Source: Actinomycetota bacterium
GTDB lineage: Bacteria; Actinomycetota; Acidimicrobiia; Acidimicrobiales; Ilumatobacteraceae
Assembly (NCBI GenBank): GCA_030685215.1
Contig: JAUXQB010000011.1
Coordinates: 1 to 32,979, forward strand
Direction of reading: 5' to 3'
DNA: 32,979 nucleotides
Position numbers and translations under genes: made by a program. The notes under the pieces are model-generated. The model made no database searches. It was not told where the DNA came from and saw nothing but the letters and a program-made list of their open reading frames with translations. Shown in pieces: positions 7,926-16,730 of this stretch (its first letter is position 1; the number at the start of each line of letters is the position of its first letter).

Positions 7926-9554
7926 TCACTCGGCAAGCGCGGTGGTGGCGAGTTGCTTGGTGGTGGTGTAGTCGGCCTTGCCGTTGGGGGCGCGGGGCAC
8001 CTCGGGCACGAACACCACTCGCTTCGGTGCCTTGTAGGCGGCGAGATCGCGCTTCACGCCGGCGATCACCTCTGCCTCGGTGACACTGGCGCCGGGGGCG
8101 AGTGAGGCCACCGCGGTGACGGCCTGGCCGAACTTCTCGTCGTCGAGGCCGACCACCAGGCAGTCCTGCACGCCGGCGACGCGCTTGACGGCCTCCTCGA
8201 CCTCCTCCGGGAAGATCTTCTCGCCACCGGAGTTGATCACCTGGCTGCCGCGGCCGAGCAGGATGAGCGAGCCGTCGGCACCGACCATCGCCATGTCGCC
8301 GGGGAACGAGTAGCGCACGCCGTCGATGGTGCGGAACGTGCGCGCCGACTTCGCTTCGTCCTTGAAGTAGCCGAGTGGCACCATGCCGCCGGCGGCGACC
8401 ATGCCCACCTCGTCGCTGCCGGGGGTGACCTCGCTGCCGTCGTCCTTGAACACCTTGGTGGTGGGGTTCTGCGTGAACTTGGCGGTGGACGGCGGCACGC
8501 CCTTCATCGAGATGTTGTTGCCCATCGAGCCTTCCGACGAGCCGATGGCGTCGAGCAGGATGACGTGCTCGATGCGCTCGAGCAGCTGCTCCTTCACCTC
8601 GGCGGTCCACATCACGCCGGAGGAGATGATCATCTTCAGTTGCGACAGGTCGTACGGCGTGCCGGCGGCTGCCGCGGCGTCGAGCGCTCGGATGATCGGC
8701 TTCGCGAACGCGTCGCCGACGATGGTCATGTTGGTGACCGCCTCGTTCTGCGCGGTGCGGAGCACTTCGTCGGGGTCGAGCGACCGGCTCTGCAGCGTGA
8801 CCACCTGTGCGCCGCCGAGCTGCGGGATCATCGCGCCCAGCCAGACGCCGGTGCCGTGCATCAGCGGAGCACACGGCATGCTGATGAGCCGCCCGCCCGC
8901 CTCCACCACGTCGCGCACCATCGGAGCGAGGTTGGCCGCCTCCGTGGGCGGGGTGAGCCCCAGCAGCGGGAACCCGAGCGAGGCGAACGCGCGGGTGAGG
9001 CCGCCCATGTCGTACATCACGCCCTTCGGCATGCCGGTGGTGCCGCCGGTGTAGAGCATGTAGATGTCGTTCTCGTCGCGCGTGATGCGCGGCATGGGCT
9101 GCTGGGCGGCGACGACCTCTTCGTACGCCTGCGCGGGCGCCACCTGCCCGGCCATGCCGTCGTCGACCTCGATGAGCAGCTTCAGCTGGGGCAGCCGTGC
9201 GCGCACGCGTTCCACGCGGTCGCCGAGCGACGAGTGGAACACCAGCGCCTCGGCGTCGGAGTTGTCGAGCAGGTACCACAGCTCTTCGTCCATGTAGCGG
9301 TAGTTGACGTTGATGGGCACACCGCGCATCTTGAACGCGGCGTAGTGAGCCTCGAGGTACTCGTTGCCGTTGTACATGAACAACCCGATCTTCGAATCGG
9401 GTCGCAGGCCGGCGGCGTCGTAGGCGCCTGCGATGCGGGCGGCACGGTCGTCGTACTGGCTCCAGGTGAACCTGCGGTCGCCGTGCACGACGGCGGTGTG
9501 GTCGGCGAACGAGTCGGCGAGTGATTCCCAGATGGTGGCGAAGTGGAACTCCAT
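7926..9554 (-). CDS. Acyl-CoA synthetase (AMP-forming, FadD-like)
   Basis: A 542-residue ANL-superfamily adenylate-forming enzyme that activates a carboxylic acid to its CoA thioester via an acyl-adenylate. The AMP motif YTGGTTGMPKG starts at residue 168. Later motifs are GSSEGSMG (adenine pocket), GDMAMVGADGSLILLGR (hinge and ATP Asp), GGEKIFPEEVE and the catalytic Lys in PNGKADY near the C-terminus. Length is normal for fatty- or cyclic-acid CoA ligases such as mycobacterial FadD3-type proteins; the chain or ring specificity cannot be read from the sequence. The start Met at 9554 has TACGCT exactly seven bases upstream. Confidence 0.92.
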   Translation of the reverse strand: MEFHFATIWESLADSFADHTAVVHGDRRFTWSQYDDRAARIAGAYDAAGLRPDSKIGLFMYNGNEYLEAHYAAFKMRGVPINVNYRYMDEELWYLLDNSDAEALVFHSSLGDRVERVRARLPQLKLLIEVDDGMAGQVAPAQAYEEVVAAQQPMPRITRDENDIYMLYTGGTTGMPKGVMYDMGGLTRAFASLGFPLLGLTPPTEAANLAPMVRDVVEAGGRLISMPCAPLMHGTGVWLGAMIPQLGGAQVVTLQSRSLDPDEVLRTAQNEAVTNMTIVGDAFAKPIIRALDAAAAAGTPYDLSQLKMIISSGVMWTAEVKEQLLERIEHVILLDAIGSSEGSMGNNISMKGVPPSTAKFTQNPTTKVFKDDGSEVTPGSDEVGMVAAGGMVPLGYFKDEAKSARTFRTIDGVRYSFPGDMAMVGADGSLILLGRGSQVINSGGEKIFPEEVEEAVKRVAGVQDCLVVGLDDEKFGQAVTAVASLAPGASVTEAEVIAGVKRDLAAYKAPKRVVFVPEVPRAPNGKADYTTTKQLATTALAE

Positions 9555-9567
9555 CCGGCGGAGCGTA
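9552..9567 (-). promoter_or_regulatory. Leaderless promoter -10 of the acyl-CoA synthetase gene
   Basis: TACGCT (9567-9562), seven bases, then ATG (9554-9552). It lies in the 50-base gap downstream of the VOC gene, so the synthetase can be transcribed on its own. Confidence 0.6.
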
Positions 9568-9604
9568 GTGCCGTGCGTCACACGCCGCCCTGCCGAGCGG
9601 TGGG

Positions 9605-10098
9605 TCAGCCGACCGGGTGGCCGTACATCTCGCCGAGCGGATCGCTGATCAGCTCGAGCCGCTCTCCGTCGGGCCCGCGGAAGTAGAGCGAGGATCCGTC
9701 GACGTGCGCGTACTCGACGCCGTGCTCGTCGAGCCGGGCGCGGGCGGCTGCCCAGCGTGACGGCTCCATCGAGATGGCGAGGTGGTGGTGGCCACCGAGC
9801 ACCTCCGCGTACTCGCCGAGGTCGAGACCTGGCAGGTCGAAGTAGGCGAGGCAGTTGCCGATGCCGAGGTCGAAGAAGAAGTGCGTGCTGCCCTCGTAAT
9901 CGCGGTTCTCGAACATCTCGACGAGCGGGAAGCCGAGCATGCCGTCGTAGAACTTGATGGTGCGCTCGACGTCGCTGCACAGGAACGCCGCGTGGTGCAC
10001 ACCGCGAGCGGTCGACGCAGGGCGCGTCGCCCGCGGTTGCAGGTACTGCGCCGCGAGTTCGGCGCGCCGCGCCGTGAGTGCATCTCGCTGCTGTTGGT

Positions 10099-10114
<16 letters not shown>
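9605..10114 (-). CDS. VOC (glyoxalase/bleomycin-resistance fold) family protein
   Basis: A 169-residue vicinal-oxygen-chelate protein. After a helical N-terminus of about 38 residues come two beta-alpha-beta-beta-beta modules. The first runs from GVHHAAFLCSDVERTIKFYDGMLGFPL, and the second contains HHHLAISMEPSRWAAARARL and ends in YFRGPDGERLELISD. Candidate metal ligands are the His in VHHAAF, the His in HHLAIS and the Glu in RLELI. Members include dioxygenases, isomerases and glyoxalases; the reaction here is unknown. Its start lies 16 bases inside the end of the pirin gene, indicating one transcript. Confidence 0.85.
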
Positions 10115-10806
<692 letters not shown>

Positions 10807-10822
10807 GACGAGGAGAACATCA

Positions 10823-10834
10823 TTGCGCGCGCAA
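10823..10834. promoter_or_regulatory. Perfect 12-bp palindrome upstream of the pirin gene
   Basis: TTGCGCGCGCAA is its own reverse complement. It lies in the 38-base gap between the HAD-GH18 stop and the pirin start. It could be an operator. Alternating CG makes chance occurrence in high-GC DNA fairly likely. Confidence 0.3.
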
Positions 10835-10844
10835 CTATTCCCGA

Positions 10845-12710
10845 TCAGCCGGTGGTGTCGTCGACCAGAACGGTGTCGGTGGGGCGCGGACGGGCGACGT
10901 CGGTGACCGCATCCCACGTGTCCTGACTGTCGAAGCCGAGCGCCCAGAAGGCCACGCCGCCGATGCGCTCCTCACGGGCGAGGTCGACGCGGGCGCGTGC
11001 ACCGGTCGCGTCGACGTAGTGCACCTGCCGCGTCTGCGTGCACGACACCCCGCCCTCGGACACGTCGAGCTGGTATTGGAAGCTCGCCTCCGCCGTGCCG
11101 GGGTCGTGCTCCGGCGTGGCGCCGCGCTTGTCGACGAGGTCGGCCACCGTGGCCTGCGTGACAGCGGTGGTGCCCTCGGCACTCTCCGGACAGGTGCCGG
11201 TGGTGGCGACGACCCAGTTTCGCCCGTACAGCGGCACGCCGAGCACCAGCTTGTCGTCGTCGTCGACCGCGTCCTTCGCCGCCCGCACCGCACCGCGCAC
11301 CCAGTCGATGGGCGCGATGGGCCCGGCCTCGCCGACCGAGTAGTCGTAGCCCATGATGCGGATGCGATCGACGTGCTCGCCGATGGCGGCGTAGTCGTAG
11401 ACCCAGTAGCCACTCTCCGAGTTGCGGTCGCCGTCGTAGATGGGCGGGATGCTGACGGTGAGCAGCAGACCGTCGGCGTGGAGCGCGGTGGCCAGTTCCT
11501 CGATGAACTCCACCCAGTTCGGTCGGGTGGTGGCCCACGTGGCGCGCTCGTCGGCGAATGCGAACTGCTCGTAGTCGATGTCGATGCCGTCGAACCCACC
11601 TTGTTGCACGAGGTCGACGATGGTGCTCACGTGCTGCGTGCGGGTGGTGGGGTCGGCGAGCACGGCTGCCATGCCACCGGCGGGCATGCCGTCGACGATG
11701 GACGGCAGCACCTTCGCTCCCCGTTCGCGGGCGGCGGTGATCAGCTGCTGTGGCCGTGCGTCGGACGAGTCGGCGTCGAACTCGATGGTGGTGGTGCCGG
11801 TGGCGGAGTACCAGAACGGCGACAGTTCGTGCAGCGTGCTGCCGTGCTGCGTGACGCTGGCGACCGCCTCGGGGAGCACCCAGTACGGCGCCCACGCGCT
11901 GATCGGGATGTCGTCGTACGGCGGCGGTGTGCTGCCCTCGCGGACCGCGTACACCACACCCGCGCCGAGCACGCCGACGGCGAGCAGACCGGCAGCGGTG
12001 CGCCGCCGCCGATGTGCGCGCGTGGTGCGCCGGCGAGCCGACAGACCGAGGGCTTGGTCGTCGAGGTCGAACAGCGAGCGCACCACGGTGTAGCCGCGTC
12101 CGGGTTCGATGTCGACCACGTTCGGCACGGCGAACGTGCGGCAGCCGGCGGCGACCGCGCTGCGTACACCGGTGGGGGAGTCCTCGATCGCGACGCAGTC
12201 CTTGGCGCGTACACCCAGCGCGTCGGCAGCGGCGAGGTACGGCTCCGGGTGTGGCTTGCCGTGGCTGACCTCGTCGCCGGTGATGACCACCTGGAACGAC
12301 CCTGGTGGGAGCGCCTTCACCACCGCATCGGCGAAGCGTTTCCAGCTCATGGTGACCAGCGCGCACGGCACGCCTGCCTTGCGCAGGTCGGTCAGTCGCT
12401 CGCGGGCGCCGGGACGCCACGGCACCCGGCGGTTGACGCGCTCGATCACGCCGTCGAGCAGGCGGTTGACGATGTCGTCGATGGGCAGTGGCACCCCGCC
12501 CCGGTCGCGGATGATCGCGGCGGAGTCGCGGAGGTCGTGCCCGACCAGCGAGTGCGCCTTCTCGTCGTCCCATTCGCCGCCGAATTCGGCGACCAGCGCG
12601 TACTCGCACTCGATCCAGTAGGGCTCGGTGTCGACGATGGTGCCGTCCATGTCCCACAGTACGGCGGCGGGTCGCGCCACGGCGCGGGAGGGCTTCGTGG
12701 CAGGACTCAT
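10845..12710 (-). CDS. HAD phosphatase - membrane segment - GH18 glycosidase fusion
   Basis: One uninterrupted frame of 621 residues joins two enzymes. Residues about 12-222 are a HAD subfamily IA phosphatase with all four motifs: DMDGT (20-24, nucleophile Asp20 and acid Asp22), VTMS (Thr120), Lys152 in HGKPHPEPY and IEDSPTG (176-182). Residues 226-237 are very Arg-rich (ARRRTTRAHRRRR), followed by one hydrophobic segment (about 239-256). Residues about 265-605 are a glycoside hydrolase 18 domain of the YaaH/SleL type with an intact DGIDIDYE motif (catalytic Glu381) and GVPLYGRNW. The positive-inside rule places the HAD in the cytosol and the glycosidase outside. A GTG at codons 209/210 could give a separate GH18 protein with its own signal anchor, so two overlapping products are possible. 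The start Met at 12710 has TAGGTT nine bases upstream. Confidence 0.82.
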   Translation of the reverse strand: MSPATKPSRAVARPAAVLWDMDGTIVDTEPYWIECEYALVAEFGGEWDDEKAHSLVGHDLRDSAAIIRDRGGVPLPIDDIVNRLLDGVIERVNRRVPWRPGARERLTDLRKAGVPCALVTMSWKRFADAVVKALPPGSFQVVITGDEVSHGKPHPEPYLAAADALGVRAKDCVAIEDSPTGVRSAVAAGCRTFAVPNVVDIEPGRGYTVVRSLFDLDDQALGLSARRRTTRAHRRRRTAAGLLAVGVLGAGVVYAVREGSTPPPYDDIPISAWAPYWVLPEAVASVTQHGSTLHELSPFWYSATGTTTIEFDADSSDARPQQLITAARERGAKVLPSIVDGMPAGGMAAVLADPTTRTQHVSTIVDLVQQGGFDGIDIDYEQFAFADERATWATTRPNWVEFIEELATALHADGLLLTVSIPPIYDGDRNSESGYWVYDYAAIGEHVDRIRIMGYDYSVGEAGPIAPIDWVRGAVRAAKDAVDDDDKLVLGVPLYGRNWVVATTGTCPESAEGTTAVTQATVADLVDKRGATPEHDPGTAEASFQYQLDVSEGGVSCTQTRQVHYVDATGARARVDLAREERIGGVAFWALGFDSQDTWDAVTDVARPRPTDTVLVDDTTG

Positions 12711-12725
12711 GAACAGACCAACCTA
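12708..12725 (-). promoter_or_regulatory. Putative promoter -10 of the HAD-GH18 gene
   Basis: TAGGTT (12725-12720), nine bases, then ATG (12710-12708). It gives a leader of only a few bases. Confidence 0.4.
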
Positions 12726-12755
12726 GTTGGCGCCACCCTGAATGGGTCGGAGGGG

Positions 12756-13658
12756 TCAGGTTCCCGCAGCCCACGCCCTGTCGAGGAGCATCGCGTTGCA
12801 GGCGAACGCTGCCAGGGCGCCGTCGGCGATGCCCATCGCCATGTTGGAACGGGCGCTGGCCACGTCGCCGACGGCCCACACGCCGGGTACGGTGGTGCAC
12901 TTCATCGCGTCGGTGACCACGTGGCCGTTGTCGTCGACCGCGCATCCGAGTTGCACGGCGAGTGCGTTGTTGGGAACCGGCAGCTGTGCGAGGAACAGTG
13001 CGCCGATCGGCACGTCGGTGCCGTCGTCCAACTGCACCGCGCGGACCGAGCTGCCGTCGCCGACCACCCGTGCGACGGCTCGCTCCTCCACGTGCACCCC
13101 GTGCGCGAGCAGGTCGGTTCGTTCGGCGTCGTCGAGGCCGTCGTGGAACACCGTGATCCGGTCGCTCCAGCCGGTGAGCACCCGCGCCAGGTGCGGAGCG
13201 AACGCCGCTGCGCCGGTGACGGCGAGATGCGTGTCGGCGTGCTCGAAGCCGTCGCAGTACGGGCAGGTGAACACCCCGCGGCCCCAGTGCTCGACGAGGC
13301 CGGGCGTGTCGGGCGGGTTGTCGTTGGCGCCGGTGGCGAGGATCACCGAGCCGGCGGTGGAACGGTGGCCACCGAAGCCGAAGCGCACGCCTCCGCCCTC
13401 GAGCGACGCGATGTCGGTGACCCGCGCGTCGACCAGCTCGACCGTCGGGTACTTGGAGAGCTCGCTCTCCGCCGCCGCGATCAACTCGGCGGGTGCGGCT
13501 CCGTCGCGGGTGATGAGGCCGTGCGCGTGGAACACCGATTCGTTGCGCGGCCCGCCGCTGCCGATGACCAGCACCGACCGGCGTGAGCGACCCAGCACCA
13601 GCGCCGCGCTCAGCCCGGCGTAGCTGCGGCCGACGACCAGCACGTCCCAGTCGGTCAT
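12756..13658 (-). CDS. Thioredoxin-reductase-like NAD(P)/FAD-dependent oxidoreductase
   Basis: A 300-residue two-dinucleotide-domain flavoprotein. The FAD site begins DVLVVGRSYAGLSAAL (5-20), with Arg-Ser in the usual glycine positions. The ATG motif is at 108-110 (VILATGA). The redox pair is FTCPYC (Cys132/Cys135), placed as in thioredoxin reductase within the NADPH domain. The FAD tail is GVWAVGDVASARSNMAMGIADG. Low-molecular-weight thioredoxin reductase is the nearest well-known family, but no thioredoxin gene is nearby, so the partner may be another disulfide. The ATG at 13658 overlaps the methyltransferase stop (TGATG); GTG 13661 is a one-codon-longer option. The two form an operon. Confidence 0.88.
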   Translation of the reverse strand: MTDWDVLVVGRSYAGLSAALVLGRSRRSVLVIGSGGPRNESVFHAHGLITRDGAAPAELIAAAESELSKYPTVELVDARVTDIASLEGGGVRFGFGGHRSTAGSVILATGANDNPPDTPGLVEHWGRGVFTCPYCDGFEHADTHLAVTGAAAFAPHLARVLTGWSDRITVFHDGLDDAERTDLLAHGVHVEERAVARVVGDGSSVRAVQLDDGTDVPIGALFLAQLPVPNNALAVQLGCAVDDNGHVVTDAMKCTTVPGVWAVGDVASARSNMAMGIADGALAAFACNAMLLDRAWAAGT

Positions 13659-14584
13659 CACTCCACCTCCGTGGGGCTGGCGACCATCACTCGCCGCGAG
13701 GCGTCGACGAACACGCCGTCGCGGTGCAGGAGGCTGCTCGGGTGGTCCGGGTCGGTGAGCACGGTGAGCGCCTCTGCGTCGTCGGGGTCGAGGCGGTCGG
13801 CGAACTGAGCGCGCGCTCGCTGCAGTTGGGTGAGTGCGAACTGGCGCCCCGACGGCGTGAGCGGCGCGGGGAGGTGCACGCGAGCGAGGTGCGAGCCGTG
13901 CACGTCGTACCCGGCAGCACCGAGCATGGTGGGGAACTCCTCGGACGGCACGGTGCCGGGAAGCCCGGCGCGCATGCTGGCGAACCAGGAGGCGGCGACG
14001 GCGTCGAGCCGGGCGGCGAGGCCCGGGCGGCCGACGTCGACCTGGTCGGGGAGCAGTCGCATCGGGTCGCCGAACTCGGTGACCACGAGCTGCCCGTGCG
14101 GTTCGAGATGGTCGCGCAACATGCGCATCACCCCCACCTCGTCGCCGATGTGGTGCAGCGACATCGACGCCCAGATGAGATCGGCGCGCCCGATCGTCTC
14201 CAGCCCGGCGGGAAGCTCGGCGAGGTGCGTGTCGATGCGATCAGACACGCCGTGGTCGGCTGCTCGCCGGCGAGCGTTGCTGAGCATCGCGGTCGAGCCG
14301 TCGACGGCGACGATGTGGGCCTCGGGGAACAACCGGGCGAGCTCGCAGGTGCCGACGCCCGGTCCGCTGCCGATGTCGATGATGGTGCGCACCGGGGGCG
14401 CGTTCGGGTGGCGCAGCTCGCCGGCCCACGCGACGGCGTCGGTGACGAACTGCAGCAGCACCTCTGCCTCCAGTTCCGCGTGGGCGGCCAGTGCCGCCCA
14501 CTCGGCTTCGCCGATGTGGACGTGGCCGTGCTGGTGATCGTGTCGTTGATGGTCGTGGTGGTCGTGCGGTGTGTCGGATGCCAT
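13658..14584 (-). CDS. Class I SAM-dependent methyltransferase with His-rich N-terminus
   Basis: A 308-residue methyltransferase. The N-terminus carries nine His residues within its first 23, in a run of HDHHDHQRHDHQHGHVH, a probable metal-binding tail. The Rossmann core has motif I IDIGSGPGVGTCELA, the acidic residue in IVAVDGSTAM and the post-motif DLIWASMSLHHIGDE. The substrate is unknown. The ATG at 14584 has TAGCGT exactly seven bases upstream and is divergent from an XRE-cupin regulator 48 bases away. It overlaps the reductase gene by one base, so methylation and thiol or flavin redox work are probably coupled. Confidence 0.87.
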   Translation of the reverse strand: MASDTPHDHHDHQRHDHQHGHVHIGEAEWAALAAHAELEAEVLLQFVTDAVAWAGELRHPNAPPVRTIIDIGSGPGVGTCELARLFPEAHIVAVDGSTAMLSNARRRAADHGVSDRIDTHLAELPAGLETIGRADLIWASMSLHHIGDEVGVMRMLRDHLEPHGQLVVTEFGDPMRLLPDQVDVGRPGLAARLDAVAASWFASMRAGLPGTVPSEEFPTMLGAAGYDVHGSHLARVHLPAPLTPSGRQFALTQLQRARAQFADRLDPDDAEALTVLTDPDHPSSLLHRDGVFVDASRRVMVASPTEVE

Positions 14585-14597
14585 GGATCGCACGCTA
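14582..14597 (-). promoter_or_regulatory. Leaderless promoter -10 of the methyltransferase-reductase operon
   Basis: TAGCGT (14597-14592), seven bases, then ATG (14584-14582). It is back to back with the promoter at 14620, so one bound regulator could cover both. Confidence 0.6.
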
Positions 14598-14619
14598 CGC
14601 ATCTCGTCCCGAAAGCGCA

Positions 14620-14635
14620 TACGCTCTTGCCGATG
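14620..14635 (+). promoter_or_regulatory. Leaderless promoter -10 of the XRE-cupin regulator
   Basis: TACGCT (14620-14625), seven bases, then ATG (14633). The 22 bases between the two divergent hexamers are a natural place for an operator. Confidence 0.6.
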
Positions 14636-15232
14636 CAGCAAGAATCGACAGACGGTGACACTCGACTCGAGGCAGTGGCACGGCGCCGGCTGCGATCGCT
14701 CCGCACCGCACGCGGCTGGACGCTCGACGACCTTGCGCGGCGGTCCGATATCGGCGCCTCCACCATCAGTCGCATCGAGACCGGGCACCGGCGGCTGGCC
14801 ATCGACCACCTCGCGGCGCTGGCCAGAGCGTTGGAGACCACGGTCGACGAGATCCTCGCCGAGGACAGCGGCGACGACGTGGTCATCCGGCCCGCCCGCA
14901 GCGCATCGACCGATGGCATCGTGTTCTGGCCGCTCACGCGACCGAACGACCCGTCCGGCCGCACGGTCGCCAAGATGCGCATCCCCGCGTCGAAGCGTCG
15001 TCCCGACCCGCGAGTGCACCCCGGGCGCGACTGGTTCTACGTGCTGTCCGGCACCGCGCGGCTGCTGCTCGGCGAGCGGGAGCACCTGGTGGAGGCTGGT
15101 CAGGCGGCCGAGTTCGACACCATGACCCCGCACTGGATCGCCGGCTTCGGTGGGCCGGTGGAGGTGCTGACGATCTTCGATCACCACGGTGAGCAGGCAC
15201 ATCTCCGCGCCGACTCGACTCCGCAGGTGTGA
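14633..15232 (+). CDS. XRE-family regulator with C-terminal cupin domain
   Basis: A 199-residue transcription factor. Residues about 14-70 are a Cro/CI-type helix-turn-helix (LRSLRTARGWTLDDLARRSDIGASTISRIETG). The C-terminal half is a cupin with HPGRDWFYVLSGTARLLLGEREHLVEAGQAAEFDTMTPHWI, which has His ligands in HPGRDW and TPHW. This domain pairing is common in regulators that sense a small ligand. It is divergent from the methyltransferase-reductase operon and shares a 48-base intergenic region with it, so it very likely regulates that operon and itself. The start is fixed by the leaderless promoter. Confidence 0.9.
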   Translation: MQQESTDGDTRLEAVARRRLRSLRTARGWTLDDLARRSDIGASTISRIETGHRRLAIDHLAALARALETTVDEILAEDSGDDVVIRPARSASTDGIVFWPLTRPNDPSGRTVAKMRIPASKRRPDPRVHPGRDWFYVLSGTARLLLGEREHLVEAGQAAEFDTMTPHWIAGFGGPVEVLTIFDHHGEQAHLRADSTPQV

Positions 15233-15260
15233 CACCGAACCGGTCGGCGGCGACGCACGA

Positions 15261-16730
15261 ATGGCTCAGTTCCGGACGGGAATTGCCGATGAATGCACTG
15301 TGCCGGACCATTCCCCCACGACGACCGAGGTGCACGACCGCAGCGCACAGCTGCGCGCGCTCCGCCATCGGTTCACCGTTCGGTGGGTGGCGGGCGTCGG
15401 TGTCGGCTTCGGTCTGCTGGCACTCGACTGGGTGACCCGCACTCGCATCACGGATCGGGCGCTCGCGGACTCGGCCGAGTCGGCTGCCGCCACGGACGCA
15501 CTACGCGAGTTCGCACGGTCGAACAACCTCCTCTCGATCGCCGCGGCGCTGGTGCTCGTCGCGATGGCGCTGTTCATGTTCCGCCCGCTCGACAAGACGC
15601 TGCGACGGGAGAGCCACCTGCTCGACGAGGTGCAGGACGCCGAGTCGCGTGAGGCTCGCCGTCAGCGGTTCGGTACCGAGTTGCACGAGGCGCTCGAGAT
15701 GGCCGAGAACGAGCAGGGGATCGCCCGCGTGGTCGAGCACGTGCTCGCCACCGCCGTTCCCGAGAACTCCGCCGAGCTGCTGCTGGCCGACTCGAGCGAC
15801 GCACACCTGTCGCGCTGCGTCGTCAACCCGTTGGTCGGCGCCGCCGGCTGCAACGTGGCCGTGCCGTTCGAGTGCCCAGCCGTCAAGCGGGCCACCGCGC
15901 AGATCTTCACCACGTCGACCGCCGTCAACGCCTGCCCGCACCTCCGCGATCGCGCCGGTGAGGCGCGGTCGGCGATGTGTGTGCCGGTCGCCTTCATGGG
16001 TCGCTCGTTGGGCGTCCTGCACCTCACCGGCCCCGACGGTTCGCCGCCGGCCGCCGAGCCTGCCGACCGCATGTCGGTGCTCGCAGGTCAGGTGGGCACT
16101 GCCATCGGCACCGTGCGTGCGTTCGCGAAGGCGCAGCTGCAGGCCAGCACCGACAGCCTGACCGGTCTGCTCAACCGGCGCTCCGGTGAGGACCAGATCT
16201 CACGACGGCTCGGCAACGGCGAGGACCTCGCGATCGTGATGGCCGACCTCGACCACTTCAAGCTGCTGAACGACACCTACGGCCACGATGCCGGGGATCG
16301 CGCGCTGCGGCTGTTCGCCGAGACCGTTCGACGCGCGTTGCGAGTGGAGGACATCTTCGCCCGATGGGGCGGCGAGGAGTTCGTCATCGCGCTGCCGCGG
16401 ACCAACGTCGAGTCGGCCGTGGAGATCATCGAGCGGGTGCGCGTGAACCTGGCCGAGACCTGTGGGCTTGCGGAGACACCGACCGTCACCGCGTCGTTCG
16501 GCGTGACCGACACCACGATGGGTCGCCTGCTCGAAGAACTGCTCCCGCTCGCCGACAGTGCGCTGCTCACCGCCAAGGCGGAGGGTCGCAATCGGGTGAA
16601 CATCGCCCGTCGCTCGCGTGAGGCGACGGTGAGCACCAACGGGCACGGTGCCAGCGGGAACGGCGACGTGTTCGGTGCGCTCGGTCAGAGCGACAGGGCG
16701 GCTCTGCGGCCTTCGAGCACTGCTTCGTAG
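15261..16730 (+). CDS. Membrane GAF-GGDEF diguanylate cyclase
   Basis: A 489-residue sensor. Two membrane segments (about 42-58 and 90-107) flank a short extracytoplasmic loop. A GAF-like domain (about 135-300) follows and holds Cys186, Cys197, Cys205, Cys225, His227 and Cys240. The GGDEF domain opens with DSLTGLLNRRSG and has the active-site motif GGEEF at 370-374. The product-inhibition I-site RVED lies five residues before it. It should therefore make cyclic di-GMP and be feedback-inhibited. The start is uncertain: ATG 15261 or GTG 15300; neither has a clear promoter or ribosome binding site. Its 3' end overlaps the convergent OYE gene by 46 bases. Confidence 0.88.
   Translation: MAQFRTGIADECTVPDHSPTTTEVHDRSAQLRALRHRFTVRWVAGVGVGFGLLALDWVTRTRITDRALADSAESAAATDALREFARSNNLLSIAAALVLVAMALFMFRPLDKTLRRESHLLDEVQDAESREARRQRFGTELHEALEMAENEQGIARVVEHVLATAVPENSAELLLADSSDAHLSRCVVNPLVGAAGCNVAVPFECPAVKRATAQIFTTSTAVNACPHLRDRAGEARSAMCVPVAFMGRSLGVLHLTGPDGSPPAAEPADRMSVLAGQVGTAIGTVRAFAKAQLQASTDSLTGLLNRRSGEDQISRRLGNGEDLAIVMADLDHFKLLNDTYGHDAGDRALRLFAETVRRALRVEDIFARWGGEEFVIALPRTNVESAVEIIERVRVNLAETCGLAETPTVTASFGVTDTTMGRLLEELLPLADSALLTAKAEGRNRVNIARRSREATVSTNGHGASGNGDVFGALGQSDRAALRPSSTAS

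Noticed and set aside
7918-7950. Possible terminator hairpin CGCCACC / GGTGGCG between the dienelactone hydrolase and acyl-CoA synthetase genes
   Set aside because: The stem is only seven bp with a 19-base loop and lies largely inside a coding region. It is not distinguishable from chance in GC-rich DNA.
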